Shown here: piece after piece, positions 9,232 to 17,036 of the stretch
How positions within the stretch are numbered: position 1 is the first letter of the stretch
How the letters are laid out: every line of letters begins with the position of its first letter
Source: Ignavibacteria bacterium
GTDB lineage: Bacteria > Bacteroidota > Ignavibacteria > Kapaibacteriales > UBA961
Direction of reading: 5' to 3'
DNA: 21,754 nt
Assembly (NCBI GenBank): GCA_016720145.1
Contig: JADJXV010000005.1
Span: 1-21,754 of the forward strand
Translations under genes and position numbers: made by a program
The notes under the pieces: model-generated
The model's input: the letters and a program-made list of their open reading frames with translations, nothing else
The model's database searches: none
What the model was told of the DNA's origin: nothing

Positions 9232-9475
9232 TGTTGATGGTATCTACAAAATCCATTCTCCGAAACATCTGCTGCAATTTGGTTGATGTATTACGATTTC
9301 GTCAGATGCTACACATGATGTCAATTAGTAGTCAAATAAGTACTTGCTGGGTTTTACTTTTGCTTGTCATGGTTTTCGATATACCTCATCTCGCCTAAAT
9401 ACTCTCCTAGCAGGCGTTGCAGCGGTATGTGTGTTGACAATTGAAATAACCACCGACTGTACACTGATTATGTGC
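9232..9475. repeat. Flanking repeat of DUF1016 unit, copy 4
   Basis: Directly upstream of the broken DUF1016 gene; the best preserved partner of 6865-7100. It contains gcgttgcagcggtatgtg and gttgaca followed by aaccaccgactg. The whole interval between this DUF1016 start and the HD-Pnk stop is this repeat plus a short A/T-rich tail. Confidence 0.65.
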
Positions 9476-9504
9476 AGGCGTTACTATCGTTGCATTGATC
9501 TAAA

Positions 9505-10634
9505 TTATTCACTACTAATAACATACTCTATATCATACGCTTCCTTGTAAGAGGGGATTTCCAGCTTGTCTATGAGGCGATCGATGACAAGTTCCGGCAC
9601 TTTATGTTCTCTTTGAGCGTTCTGAGATAACATGGTTGTATAGGGTACTTCCAAATAAACGATCCGTACCCGTGCGCCATAGTCAGTAAATAAAGCAATC
9701 CATTTGCCGCGCATATCGCTCGTAATATTTGTACCATTGAAGACAAATGATTTTTTTACGCGCATAAATTCTTTGGCTTTCTCTTTCGCAAGTTGAATAA
9801 CCTGTCCATTGCCTTTTTTATCGGTTGGTGAAATTTTATGTTCTCTGCGAATATCATCAAGTGATAAAACAGGTAACGGTAAGTTGTTGTGAATATAGGT
9901 GTCTTTTCCTGTGCCCGGTAATCCTGCGATCATATACACATCAAACGTTACTTCCTCAAATGGTAGATAATCAGGCGATACATCGGATTTATTTAAATAT
10001 AAATAACGACTATACTTAGAAGGGAATTCTCGTCGTTTGCCGAAACAGTCATTCTCTATGCATAATTCCCTGAAAAGTTCAAGATTCAGTAATAATGCAT
10101 CTTTATCCTTGCAAATTCTACCTAAGGCATCGGCTTTTGCTACGATATAGAGTAAGGCAGTATTGAGGTGTAAGCTAACTTCAATGACATTTTTCGTAGG
10201 TCTTCCTTTTCTATTGACCAAAGTGGTAATCCATGATATCTAACTAACTTCGCTATTTCTTCCGGAATTGTAAATGGTGTCGGAATTTCAGTGTATAATA
10301 TTTTTCTAGCCGTAAATTCACCTTTTTTGAATGACCGGGTGAAGATATTCGCTCAACGCCATTGTCAACGTGGAGAATAGTTGTTGACCTTTTTTTCAAT
10401 ATCATGAAAAGAGCAGGTAAATACGATATGTTTTTCTTGCTCCGATAATTGGACAAATTCCGGCAATTCAAGAAGAGCAGAAATCACCATCTGTGTATGA
10501 ATAAAAACATTGCCTTCCTGATGCCATTCAGGTTCCTGCGGCACATCTTTTAACTCATTTAACCAGGGCAACTTGCGTTCAAGTACATCCCAATTAACCT
10601 CTTGATGAATCCCGTAATACGGAAATTTCCACAT
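9505..10634 (-). pseudogene. HD-Pnk: HD-domain 2',3'-phosphoesterase fused to 5'-OH polynucleotide kinase (three frameshifts)
   Basis: End-healing enzyme of RNA repair. The N-terminal HD domain removes 2',3'-cyclic phosphate or phosphate ends, and the C-terminal P-loop kinase phosphorylates 5'-OH ends. Homologues were characterised in Runella slithyformis, where HD-Pnk is clustered with an RNA ligase. Visible here: EGNVFIHTQMV, FHDIEKRS (HD motif), GHSKKGEFTARKI and RYHGLPLW. In the kinase part: Walker A GLPGTGKD, SLDDIRRE, SPTDKKGNG, NGTNIT and the lid-like QREHKVPE. Three single-base lesions interrupt it: a seven-T run at 10390-10396 (six expected), a six-T run at 10323-10328 (seven expected), and a missing base near 10199-10206. 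All conserved motifs survive when these are bridged. ATG at 10634-10632 overlaps the ligase stop (TGATG), so the two are coupled. Confidence 0.85.
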
Positions 10635-11434
10635 CAGTTTTTCTTTGTAAAGTTATAATTATACCACTTGTATTTTTCATAGTCTATCAGCGAAGCCGGG
10701 CGCCAGTTTTTGGTCCAATGGATATCGGTCTTCACATGTGACGCCCTTACAACCTTAAAAAGGTTGTTGAACTCATTCTCTGCCACAGGAATTACGCCGT
10801 CATTGGATCTAAAACCACCTGAGTTTCTGATAACAAACCCTTCGGACGCGTCTTGTCCGGTATCAACATCATAACCTCCTAACAGTCCGGAAGTATATGT
10901 ACTTAGTTGCCAAGACATTCCCAAATTTTCAACGAACCAATCGTCCAATAGTTTATTTTCGTTAACGGTAGGGCGGTAAAAATCTTTAAGCTTCACGCTA
11001 ATAGGGATTTCCGGAACTGTTGGAAAATCCAATAATGCAGCATAAAATTTAACTTCTTCCCACGACAGCCATTGGTCACCGCTTCGTATAGCAAATACAT
11101 AAAAAAAGGATTCTAATTTCTTGTAGCCGATTGAATGCTCGCCGTAAAGATTTTCACCAAAAATTTCTAACTCATCTAAATCATTTTTAATGAGGTTCCA
11201 ACGATTAATTAGGGGTTTATCCCAAGGTAATTGACTCTGAACTGCATGTGACCGGGCAAAAACGCCGAATCGATTAAAACAATTATTTTGACCATCGAGT
11301 TTTTCTGTCATCACAAGGTCGTCCATATCAGCAAATGTCCGTACATATCCATCGGGCATTTTTCTATCGTCGGAAGTGGTACCCAAGCTTATTTGAGCAT
11401 GGAGAGTTCGATTGTATTTTTGAGATTCATTCAT
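10634..11434 (-). CDS. ATP-dependent RNA ligase of the HD-Pnk-associated type
   Basis: The 266-residue nucleotidyltransferase seals healed RNA ends. Motif I is TEKLDGQN, with the adenylated Lys45 in KLDG. Other expected segments are the FARSHA strand, EIFGENLYG (motif Ia-like), FFYVFAI (motif III-like), SEGFVIR (motif IV) and LFKVVRASH (motif V). ATG at 11434 (MNESQKYNRTLHAQISLG) fits the family start; ATG at 11461 would add nine residues. The gene is first in a two-gene unit, and its TGA overlaps the start of HD-Pnk by one base. It is intact, whereas its partner is frameshifted. A DNA-ligase role is unlikely, as no BRCT, HhH or other DNA-ligase domains are present. Confidence 0.88.
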   Translation of the reverse strand: MNESQKYNRTLHAQISLGTTSDDRKMPDGYVRTFADMDDLVMTEKLDGQNNCFNRFGVFARSHAVQSQLPWDKPLINRWNLIKNDLDELEIFGENLYGEHSIGYKKLESFFYVFAIRSGDQWLSWEEVKFYAALLDFPTVPEIPISVKLKDFYRPTVNENKLLDDWFVENLGMSWQLSTYTSGLLGGYDVDTGQDASEGFVIRNSGGFRSNDGVIPVAENEFNNLFKVVRASHVKTDIHWTKNWRPASLIDYEKYKWYNYNFTKKN

Positions 11435-11611
11435 TGTCTTTTTTAGTTTTGAGTAGAGCATCCGGCAGTGATTGTTTTTTGTTCAGCTGGTTCTTTGAGC
11501 TGGTCGTAACTACTTGCTGCTGAAATGGTTGCAAGATATTTTGCCGGTAAAAAGAAGCAATATGAATCTCTTGTCTGGAGTATAAACAGGGCGTTTAAAG
11601 ATACGTATTGC

Positions 11612-11634
11612 CGGTCAGTTCAAAGAACTGACCG
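11612..11634. terminator. Perfect 10-bp hairpin downstream of the PIN module
   Basis: Arms CGGTCAGTTC (11612-11621) and GAACTGACCG (11625-11634) are separated by AAA. The hairpin lies 13 bases beyond the stop of the small ORF at 11647-11823 and upstream of the RNA ligase operon. No strong T-run follows on the minus strand, so its role as terminator rather than dispersed palindrome is uncertain. Confidence 0.45.
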
Positions 11635-11646
11635 AACGGGGAATTC

Positions 11647-11823
11647 TCACCGTCCTTCAATTCGCCGAATAGCTTCTTCCATTGTAGCTGGCTTCGGTTG
11701 TTTGCTTCTCCACTCTGTAAAATGATCTTGAACAAGTCCCATATCGCGTAAAAATTCAACAAAACCGACCGCACCAAGTTCTCGATGTAATACTTCCAGG
11801 CCTTTATGCCGGAGTTCCGGCAT
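11647..11823 (-). CDS. Small protein downstream of PIN gene, candidate antitoxin
   Basis: ATG at 11823-11821, TGA at 11649-11647, 58 residues beginning MPELRHKGLEVLHRELG and ending EEAIRRIEGR. The frame is open upstream across the PIN stop codon (reading EYKNGKTLT before the Met), so a non-ATG start overlapping PIN is possible. The pattern of a short helical segment (H-K-G-L-E-V-L...L-G...F-V-E-F-L) resembles small proteins I know as neighbours of PIN-domain toxins in cyanobacteria and other bacteria. It would act by binding the toxin, but no DNA-binding fold is evident. The start is 19 bases from the PIN stop, consistent with one transcript. The antitoxin role is inferred from position. Confidence 0.55.
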   Translation of the reverse strand: MPELRHKGLEVLHRELGAVGFVEFLRDMGLVQDHFTEWRSKQPKPATMEEAIRRIEGR

Positions 11824-11842
11824 AGTTAATGTTTTTCCATTT

Positions 11843-12277
11843 TTATATTCCTTGAATAATATATGTTAATGGGTTAACGCAATGTACGTGCGTTGTAATC
11901 TTAGAAATTCGTTTAAGTAGTTTATCATCCACAGTTGCAAATATATCTGCATTTGATTTTTCCGAACAAGCAAAATGTAATGCGTCAAAATAATCTATAC
12001 CATAGCTTGAAATTATACTGGCACGATGAACAATATCCTCGGTTAAGGTTATAGTTGTTTCGCATATTTTTGCCACATTTTTAATAGCATCAGCAATTTC
12101 ATTATTAGGGTTATTCGCTATTTCATACTCTAACACACTACTCCATATCAACTTGATATTTCCTTGTTCTGCTAAAGCAAGTAATTCTAAAACAGCGTCA
12201 GTTTCCAATTTAACTCTACCAATTTGAGGACGGTCAAATAGTCGATTCCAACAACATGTATCTAAATATACTATCAT
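11843..12277 (-). CDS. PIN-domain protein (VapC-like ribonuclease toxin candidate)
   Basis: The 144-residue protein has the acidic residues of a PIN fold: Asp6 (YLDTCCWNR), Glu50/Glu52 (SSVLEYEI), Asp98 (YFDALHFACSE) and Asp117/118 (FATVDDKLLKR). PIN proteins of this size are typically metal-dependent RNases in toxin-antitoxin modules. Here no VapB-type antitoxin precedes it; instead a 58-residue ORF follows closely. An inverted repeat at 12301-12322 lies just upstream of the start and could be an autoregulatory operator. The gene is intact. It could also be a stand-alone PIN protein without toxicity. Confidence 0.82.
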   Translation of the reverse strand: MIVYLDTCCWNRLFDRPQIGRVKLETDAVLELLALAEQGNIKLIWSSVLEYEIANNPNNEIADAIKNVAKICETTITLTEDIVHRASIISSYGIDYFDALHFACSEKSNADIFATVDDKLLKRISKITTHVHCVNPLTYIIQGI

Positions 12278-12300
12278 AAGGTAAAAGATAATTCCAGTTC

Positions 12301-12322
12301 TAGTGGTTATTATAACCGACTA
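12301..12322. promoter_or_regulatory. Inverted repeat upstream of the PIN gene
   Basis: GGTTAT (12305-12310) and ATAACC (12312-12317) flank a single T, with further TAG/CTA pairing at the edges. It lies 24-45 bases upstream of the PIN start and just past the stop of the membrane protein gene. An operator is plausible by position; a weak terminator is the alternative. Confidence 0.35.
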
Positions 12323-12330
12323 CAAAAAAA

Positions 12331-12654
12331 TTATTTGGAGTTATCAATAAACCATCTCCAAATATCTATAAAATTCACCCAAGCCGACATCACACTTCCC
12401 ACAAAAGCCGCTACAACCAACATCTTGCTTTCTTTTTTCCTCATTTCAATAGCCGCGAAAATTCCGGCTGCTATACTCAGTAGCAAGTAGTAGTATTTAT
12501 ACATAAATGGGAGAAAAATTAATTCATACAAAGCTCTACCTTTACCATCGGTCGTCTGGTAGCACCAAGCCATATCATAATTAATTTGAATAATGGATAT
12601 TATACATAGCACACTCAGCAAGAGTGCGATGCTAGAATAGGGAGCACGTTTCAT
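12331..12654 (-). CDS. Small membrane protein coupled to pntA, unknown family
   Basis: The 107-residue protein starts at ATG 12654-12652, which overlaps the pntA stop (TGATG). It has about three to four hydrophobic segments: residues 8-25, 43-71 (possibly two) and 79-103. The position is where PntAB, the small membrane subunit of split transhydrogenase, is normally found. However, I do not see the PntAB hallmarks (segments resembling LHTPLMSGTNAISGI). Function is therefore unassigned. The overlap suggests co-translation with pntA. The aromatic-rich C-terminus (WVNFIDIWRWFI) is notable. Confidence 0.6.
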   Translation of the reverse strand: MKRAPYSSIALLLSVLCIISIIQINYDMAWCYQTTDGKGRALYELIFLPFMYKYYYLLLSIAAGIFAAIEMRKKESKMLVVAAFVGSVMSAWVNFIDIWRWFIDNSK

Positions 12655-13739
12655 CACCCACGCCCAGCCACACACGTAGCCACCAAAATCTCATCATCAA
12701 AGTGCAGCACAAAACCCTCTTTCTTCACAAATAATTTCAAGACATTCAGCACATTCTTCGAAAACATCGCACTTGCGTGTACCGGTAGCTGTGCCGCGAG
12801 ATTGATCGGACCGATGATCGTAACACCATTGATATTCTGCACTTCGCCGGCTCGTGTGAGCTCGCAGTTGCCGCCGGTTTCGGCTGCTAGATCGACGATA
12901 GCCGAACCGCTTTTCATCGACTCGACCATCGCAGGAGTGATAATCCGTGGTGCCGCTTTGCCCGGAATAGCTGCCGTCGAAATCACCGCATCCGCCATCG
13001 CAATATGCTTGGCAAGCGCGTTTTGCTGACGCTGCCGCGCGTCTGCTGAGAGTTCTTTTGCATACCCGCCCGCAGTCTGCGTGTCGGTCTCGCCGAGGTC
13101 GATATCAATAAACTTCGCACCCAAACTTTGCACCTCTTCCTTCACCGCCGGACGCACGTCGAATGCCTCGACAATTGCCCCCAAACGCCGCGCGGTCGCA
13201 ATCGCCTGAAGACCGGCGACACCTGCACCAATCACGAGCACTTTCGAGGGCGCAACCGTACCGGCCGCTGTCATCATCATCGGGAAGAATTTCGCTGAAG
13301 TATTCGCCGCAATCAGCACTGCTTTGTAACCGGCTACACACGCCATCGAAGAGAGAATATCCATGTTCTGCGCGCGGGAAATACGTGGGATCAGCTCAAG
13401 AGCAAAGGTTTTAATTCCTCTGGAATTAAGGAGTTCCACTTCTTTGGCATTTTTCCAACCATTGATGGGAGCGATCAAGATTGCGCCCGACTTCATCGCA
13501 GCAATCTGCTGTTCGTCCGGACAATTCACTTTCACGATTATATCGGCTTCGTCGAGTACAGTTGGGGAGATGGTTGCGCCTGCGTCGATGTAGGATTGGT
13601 CAGAACATCCTGCTCGATTACCGGCATTTGATTCGACGATACAGTCAATTCCAAGCGCGCAAATTTGTTTGATTACATCAGGTACGAGCGCAACGCGGGG
13701 CTCGTTTTCAGCGGTTTCACAGAGAATTCCAAGCTTCAT
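12654..13739 (-). CDS. pntA: NAD(P) transhydrogenase subunit alpha, dI domain (PntAA type)
   Basis: The NAD(H)-binding domain I of proton-translocating transhydrogenase, 361 residues, is soluble and bound at the membrane. ATG at 13739 gives MKLGILCETAENEPRVALVP; an upstream extension to 13967 has no family match. It has the AlaDh/PNT N-terminal fold, then the Rossmann part with GAGVAG (171-176). The RQD loop residues are present as Arg119, Gln124 and Asp127 in RISRAQNMD. It also has the STAAIPGKAAPRIIT and VDLAAETGGN segments. The protein ends without membrane helices, so it is the split PntAA form that needs PntAB. It is transcribed away from pntB, which is unusual, and is followed by an overlapping small membrane protein gene. 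Confidence 0.92.
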   Translation of the reverse strand: MKLGILCETAENEPRVALVPDVIKQICALGIDCIVESNAGNRAGCSDQSYIDAGATISPTVLDEADIIVKVNCPDEQQIAAMKSGAILIAPINGWKNAKEVELLNSRGIKTFALELIPRISRAQNMDILSSMACVAGYKAVLIAANTSAKFFPMMMTAAGTVAPSKVLVIGAGVAGLQAIATARRLGAIVEAFDVRPAVKEEVQSLGAKFIDIDLGETDTQTAGGYAKELSADARQRQQNALAKHIAMADAVISTAAIPGKAAPRIITPAMVESMKSGSAIVDLAAETGGNCELTRAGEVQNINGVTIIGPINLAAQLPVHASAMFSKNVLNVLKLFVKKEGFVLHFDDEILVATCVAGRG

Positions 13740-13889
13740 ATTTTTAGGAGATAATGGAAGAAATACAACAACGTTCGGCAAATTATGAAAAACTTTTGCA
13801 CAAGCGAAGAAAAAGTTGGCGGAAAGGGAAACAATACTATTTTGCGTTAAAGAGTTGTTTTGATTTCTCCAATATCCCTTCAATACTTC
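13740..13889. promoter_or_regulatory. Divergent promoter region between pntA and pntB
   Basis: These 150 bases separate the oppositely directed pntA and pntB starts and must hold both 5' regions. An AGGAG followed by an ATG at 13754 on the plus strand opens a short frame overlapping pntB; I do not regard it as a gene. No clear -35/-10 pair stands out. Confidence 0.4.
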
Positions 13890-15293
13890 ATGGAACATTT
13901 TATACTCGATATATGTTATCTCATCGCATCGGTTCTTTTTGTTATCGGTTTGAAAATGCTGAGTCACCCCGATTCTGCCCGAAAAGGTAATCTATTAGCG
14001 GGTTTTGGGATGGCCGCGGGGATACTTGCTACGATCTTTTTTCACAAAAATGACGCCGGCGAGCCGATCGGAAATCTTGGCTGGATTATAGGCGCAATTA
14101 TCATCGGCGCCGTCATCGGAACACTCTCGGCAAAAAAAGTAAAAATGACAGCGATGCCCCAAATGGTATCGCTTTTTAATGGAATGGGCGGCGCTTGTGC
14201 GGCACTGATTTCGCTCGAAGAATTCAGCCATTTCGCCGCTTCGCCTGAACATTCCATCGGCACCGGACTCAGCATCATGGCAGGACTCATCATCGGCAGC
14301 GTTTCCTTCTCCGGCAGTATGATCGCCTTCGCAAAGCTGCAAGGCATTATGGAAAAATCACCACGCCTTCCTATGGGTAATATCTTGAATCTATTAGTAA
14401 TTATCGCGACGCTCGCGGGCGGCGTGTATCTCACACTTTCGCCCGACACAGCTCCTGCATGGATGCTGTATGGTCTTTTTGGTGTGTCGCTTTTGTATGG
14501 AATTATGTTCGTCGTGCCCATCGGCGGCGCCGACATGCCGGTCGTGATTTCCCTCCTCAACTCCTTTACCGGTATGGCCGCAGCGTTTGGTGGATTCTTG
14601 TATAATAATCAAGCCATGTTGACGGGCGGTATCTTGGTCGGCGCGGCGGGAACATTACTCACAATCATGATGTGCCGCTCGATGAATCGCTCACTGACAA
14701 GCGTACTCTTCAGCGCGTTCACCGTCACCGGAGGCGGCGGAAGTAGCGCCGGTGTAACAGGTTCGGTGAAGGAAATGAGCGTTCAGGACGCTGCAGTTCT
14801 CATGAGCTATTCCAATTCTCTCGTTATTGTACCCGGCTATGGTCTCGCCGTCGCCCAAGCGCAACACGCCATCCACAAAATGGCAAGCATGCTCGAGGAA
14901 AAAGGCGTGAAAGTGACCTATGCCGTGCATCCGGTGGCAGGTCGTATGCCCGGTCACATGAATGTGCTGCTCGCTGAGGCGAATGTACCCTACGAGCAAC
15001 TCAAAGACATGGAAGAAATTAACCCAGATTTCCCCTCCACCGATGTGGTCCTCGTCGTCGGCGCCAATGACGTCGTCAATCCCGCCGCCCGCCACGACCA
15101 ATCCAGCCCGATTTACGGTATGCCGATCCTCGACGCCGACAAGGCAAAGACGGTGATCGTCATGAAGCGCGGCATGAACCCCGGCTACGCAGGTATCGAA
15201 AACGAACTCTTCTTCTACCCCAACAATTACATGCTCTTCGGCGATGCCAAAAAATCCATCGAAAAGCTCACCGAAGCAATAGGAGCACTCTAA
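13890..15293 (+). CDS. pntB: NAD(P) transhydrogenase subunit beta
   Basis: The 467-residue subunit carries the proton-translocating membrane helices (about residues 1-280) and the NADP(H)-binding domain III (about 285-467). ATG at 13890 gives MEHFILDICYLIASVLFVIGLKML, the normal PntB start. Hallmarks are NGMGGACAALIS in the membrane part and, in domain III, VPGYGLAVAQAQHA, HPVAGRMPGHMNVLLAEANVP, GANDVVNPAA, SSPIYGMPIL, KRGMNPGYAGIENELFF and MLFGDAKK. The enzyme couples proton entry to NADPH formation from NADH. The gene is intact and is more G/C-rich than the repeats that follow. No pntAB is seen in the window, so a complete enzyme would need one encoded elsewhere. Confidence 0.95.
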   Translation: MEHFILDICYLIASVLFVIGLKMLSHPDSARKGNLLAGFGMAAGILATIFFHKNDAGEPIGNLGWIIGAIIIGAVIGTLSAKKVKMTAMPQMVSLFNGMGGACAALISLEEFSHFAASPEHSIGTGLSIMAGLIIGSVSFSGSMIAFAKLQGIMEKSPRLPMGNILNLLVIIATLAGGVYLTLSPDTAPAWMLYGLFGVSLLYGIMFVVPIGGADMPVVISLLNSFTGMAAAFGGFLYNNQAMLTGGILVGAAGTLLTIMMCRSMNRSLTSVLFSAFTVTGGGGSSAGVTGSVKEMSVQDAAVLMSYSNSLVIVPGYGLAVAQAQHAIHKMASMLEEKGVKVTYAVHPVAGRMPGHMNVLLAEANVPYEQLKDMEEINPDFPSTDVVLVVGANDVVNPAARHDQSSPIYGMPILDADKAKTVIVMKRGMNPGYAGIENELFFYPNNYMLFGDAKKSIEKLTEAIGAL

Positions 15294-15427
15294 ATTTTGG
15301 GTTCGGTTGGCTCTATTCCAGGCGTCGCCTGCGGTCACCCATGGCCGTCCGGGCGGTGGATATATAACGGGTATAACAACGTAACCCCTTCGTCATGCTG
15401 AGTTCCCAACGGCCGTACGAACGCCCG
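15294..15427. other. Non-coding spacer after pntB
   Basis: No gene is evident. It contains a cgtcatgctga word typical of dispersed palindromic repeats. The 16-bp string at 15398-15413 recurs with one mismatch at 15927-15942, on the other side of the tandem repeat. No clear terminator for pntB is visible. Confidence 0.45.
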
Positions 15428-15825
15428 TAACAGTATGCAATGACACAAGTCAGACCTAAAGAAATCCCCCGCCTAAGAAGTCGACCCCTTTATCAAGGGG
15501 TCAAAGACTCGGAACGTCCCCTTGATAAAGGGGAAAATGTTTGCGAAGCAAACGAAGGGGATTTAAGGCTATGGAATAACAATATGATTTATATACTAAT
15601 TATGTTGTTAGATCCAAATGTGTCATTAACAGTATGCAATGACACAAGTCAGACCTAAAGAAATCCCCCGCCTAAGAAGTCGACCCCTTTATCAAGGGGT
15701 CAAAGACTCGGAACGTCCCCTTGATAAAGGGGAAAATGTTTGCGAAGCGAACGAAGGGGATTAACAGCAATGAAATAACAATATGATGTATATACTAATT
15801 ATGTTGTTAGATCCAAATGTGTCAT
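15428..15825. repeat. Two tandem copies of a 199-bp palindromic (MITE-like) element
   Basis: Copy 1 is 15428-15626 and copy 2 is 15627-15825; they are nearly identical, and a third copy starts at 15826 but breaks off after a few bases. Each copy holds a perfect 16-bp inverted repeat, CCCCTTTATCAAGGGG and CCCCTTGATAAAGGGG, separated by 17 bases. AAATCCCC and GGGGATT lie as outer arms. There is no coding capacity beyond chance frames. This is a non-autonomous palindromic element that duplicated in tandem. Confidence 0.85.
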
Positions 15826-16017
15826 TAACAGCTTGTCGAAGCATCAAGCCAATGCCAAATACTCCGTAGCTCTTTTGGACAAAAGTAATAATTGCTTGGA
15901 CTTACTATACTATTAATCCAAAAGCACTGAATTCCCAACGGCTATTTCGATAAGATGGTTGCATTAATTTAACATATAAAATTATTGGAGTGTATTTATT
16001 ATAAACTTAGAATCAAC

Positions 16018-16761
16018 ATGAAGATCTTTCTATTTTTATATTCAGTGCTTTTCATGTCAGGATGTGCATTTTTGGTAAAACTCACTCCCATTCCATCTAT
16101 TAAAAGTGTCATAGAAAGTAGTACAGATAAATATGTTGAGCGAACCGCAAACTTGGATGAAGTAATTTATAAGTACAATAAAACCCAAACTAAAATCATT
16201 TCTTCTTATAATAATTCCCAACCTATACTATTTCCAACTCCTTATGAAAATACTTGGTTAGGATTCAGTTTTGACAAAGATACAATTACGAGTATTGCAA
16301 TTGATTCCATGAGAACGTTCAGACGACTTTCTATATCAGAAAAAGACAAAGATGAAACGTGGATATATTATAGAACGTTAATGGATTTTCCTAACACACA
16401 AGTTCAACCTGCTTGCTATTTTGTAGTTAAGAATAGTGAACTAGTGCGAATTAGTTATAATTTCGTGGGAGCCGGATCCGCAGAATATGATTTTACCCCT
16501 CATATTCCTGTCAGTTCAACGATTGATACAATCAAGGGCAAGGATATTTTACGGTATGAATTGCTTTATTCGGGCATTCAAGATAATAGTATCTCTATTA
16601 CTTATAAAGAGCTTGCCAAAGATAAGGCAAGTAGTGATTCTTCGGCGATATTGCAGTACAAGCTTTCAGATATAGCGGATAATGTTATCCGATTTAACAA
16701 TATCAAGATTAAAATATTTGATTACAATAACCAGTTTATCAAGTACATGATAATTGATTAG
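16018..16761 (+). CDS. Putative lipoprotein, unknown function
   Basis: The 247-residue protein has a lipoprotein signal peptide: MKIFLFLYSVLFMSGC, with the lipobox Cys at residue 16. ATG at 16018 places the charged residue and hydrophobic core correctly; the frame is open upstream to a TTG at 15985. The mature part is polar, with no further membrane segment, and I recognise no domain. Base composition is A/T-rich compared with pntB. It stands alone between the tandem palindromic element and the first three-hairpin array, with no operon partners. It probably is exposed at the periplasmic side of a membrane. Confidence 0.7.
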   Translation: MKIFLFLYSVLFMSGCAFLVKLTPIPSIKSVIESSTDKYVERTANLDEVIYKYNKTQTKIISSYNNSQPILFPTPYENTWLGFSFDKDTITSIAIDSMRTFRRLSISEKDKDETWIYYRTLMDFPNTQVQPACYFVVKNSELVRISYNFVGAGSAEYDFTPHIPVSSTIDTIKGKDILRYELLYSGIQDNSISITYKELAKDKASSDSSAILQYKLSDIADNVIRFNNIKIKIFDYNNQFIKYMIID

Positions 16762-16837
16762 TATTCTATAAAAAACCACGTGATATCTTCCTTGGGGCAT
16801 ATAATACTCATTGAAATAAAAGCTAGTTACCTCCCCA

Positions 16838-17036
16838 CAATCACTGCGTGATTGAATATTTATAGCAAAGCGCACGATGCAAACCCAAAAACCCATCCTC
16901 GACCCCAATCGGGGTCGTATGTTCTCAATGGCGCATAATTCTACAAACGTTGCATCCCTCTGGGATGCATAGACTTGGAAACAGTACTTCTCCCCCCAAT
17001 CACAGCGTGATTGAACGTCTGTAGCAAAGCTACAAA
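16838..17036. repeat. Three-hairpin repeat array 1 (one unit plus terminal hairpin)
   Basis: Hairpin 1 is CAATCAC/GTGATTG at 16838-16854. Hairpin 2 is CGACCCC/GGGGTCG at 16900-16917. Hairpin 3 is TGCATCCC/GGGATGCA at 16951-16969. Hairpin 1 then recurs at 16997-17013, 159 bp from the first. The stretch after hairpin 1 (TATTTATAG) and the one before hairpin 3 (CTACAAACG) are near-complementary and would enclose hairpin 2. The right end runs into the 3' end of mazF. Confidence 0.8.

Noticed and set aside
12331..12654. The small membrane protein as PntAB.
   Set aside because: Position fits but conserved PntAB segments are not visible; kept as unknown and raised as a question instead.
13740..13967. 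N-terminal extension of PntA by 76 residues.
   Set aside because: The extension has no family counterpart, whereas ATG at 13739 gives the exact canonical start.
13754..13990. A 78-codon plus-strand frame preceded by AGGAG in the pntA-pntB interval.
   Set aside because: It overlaps the first 100 bases of pntB in another frame, resembles nothing, and other genes here do not use Shine-Dalgarno sequences.
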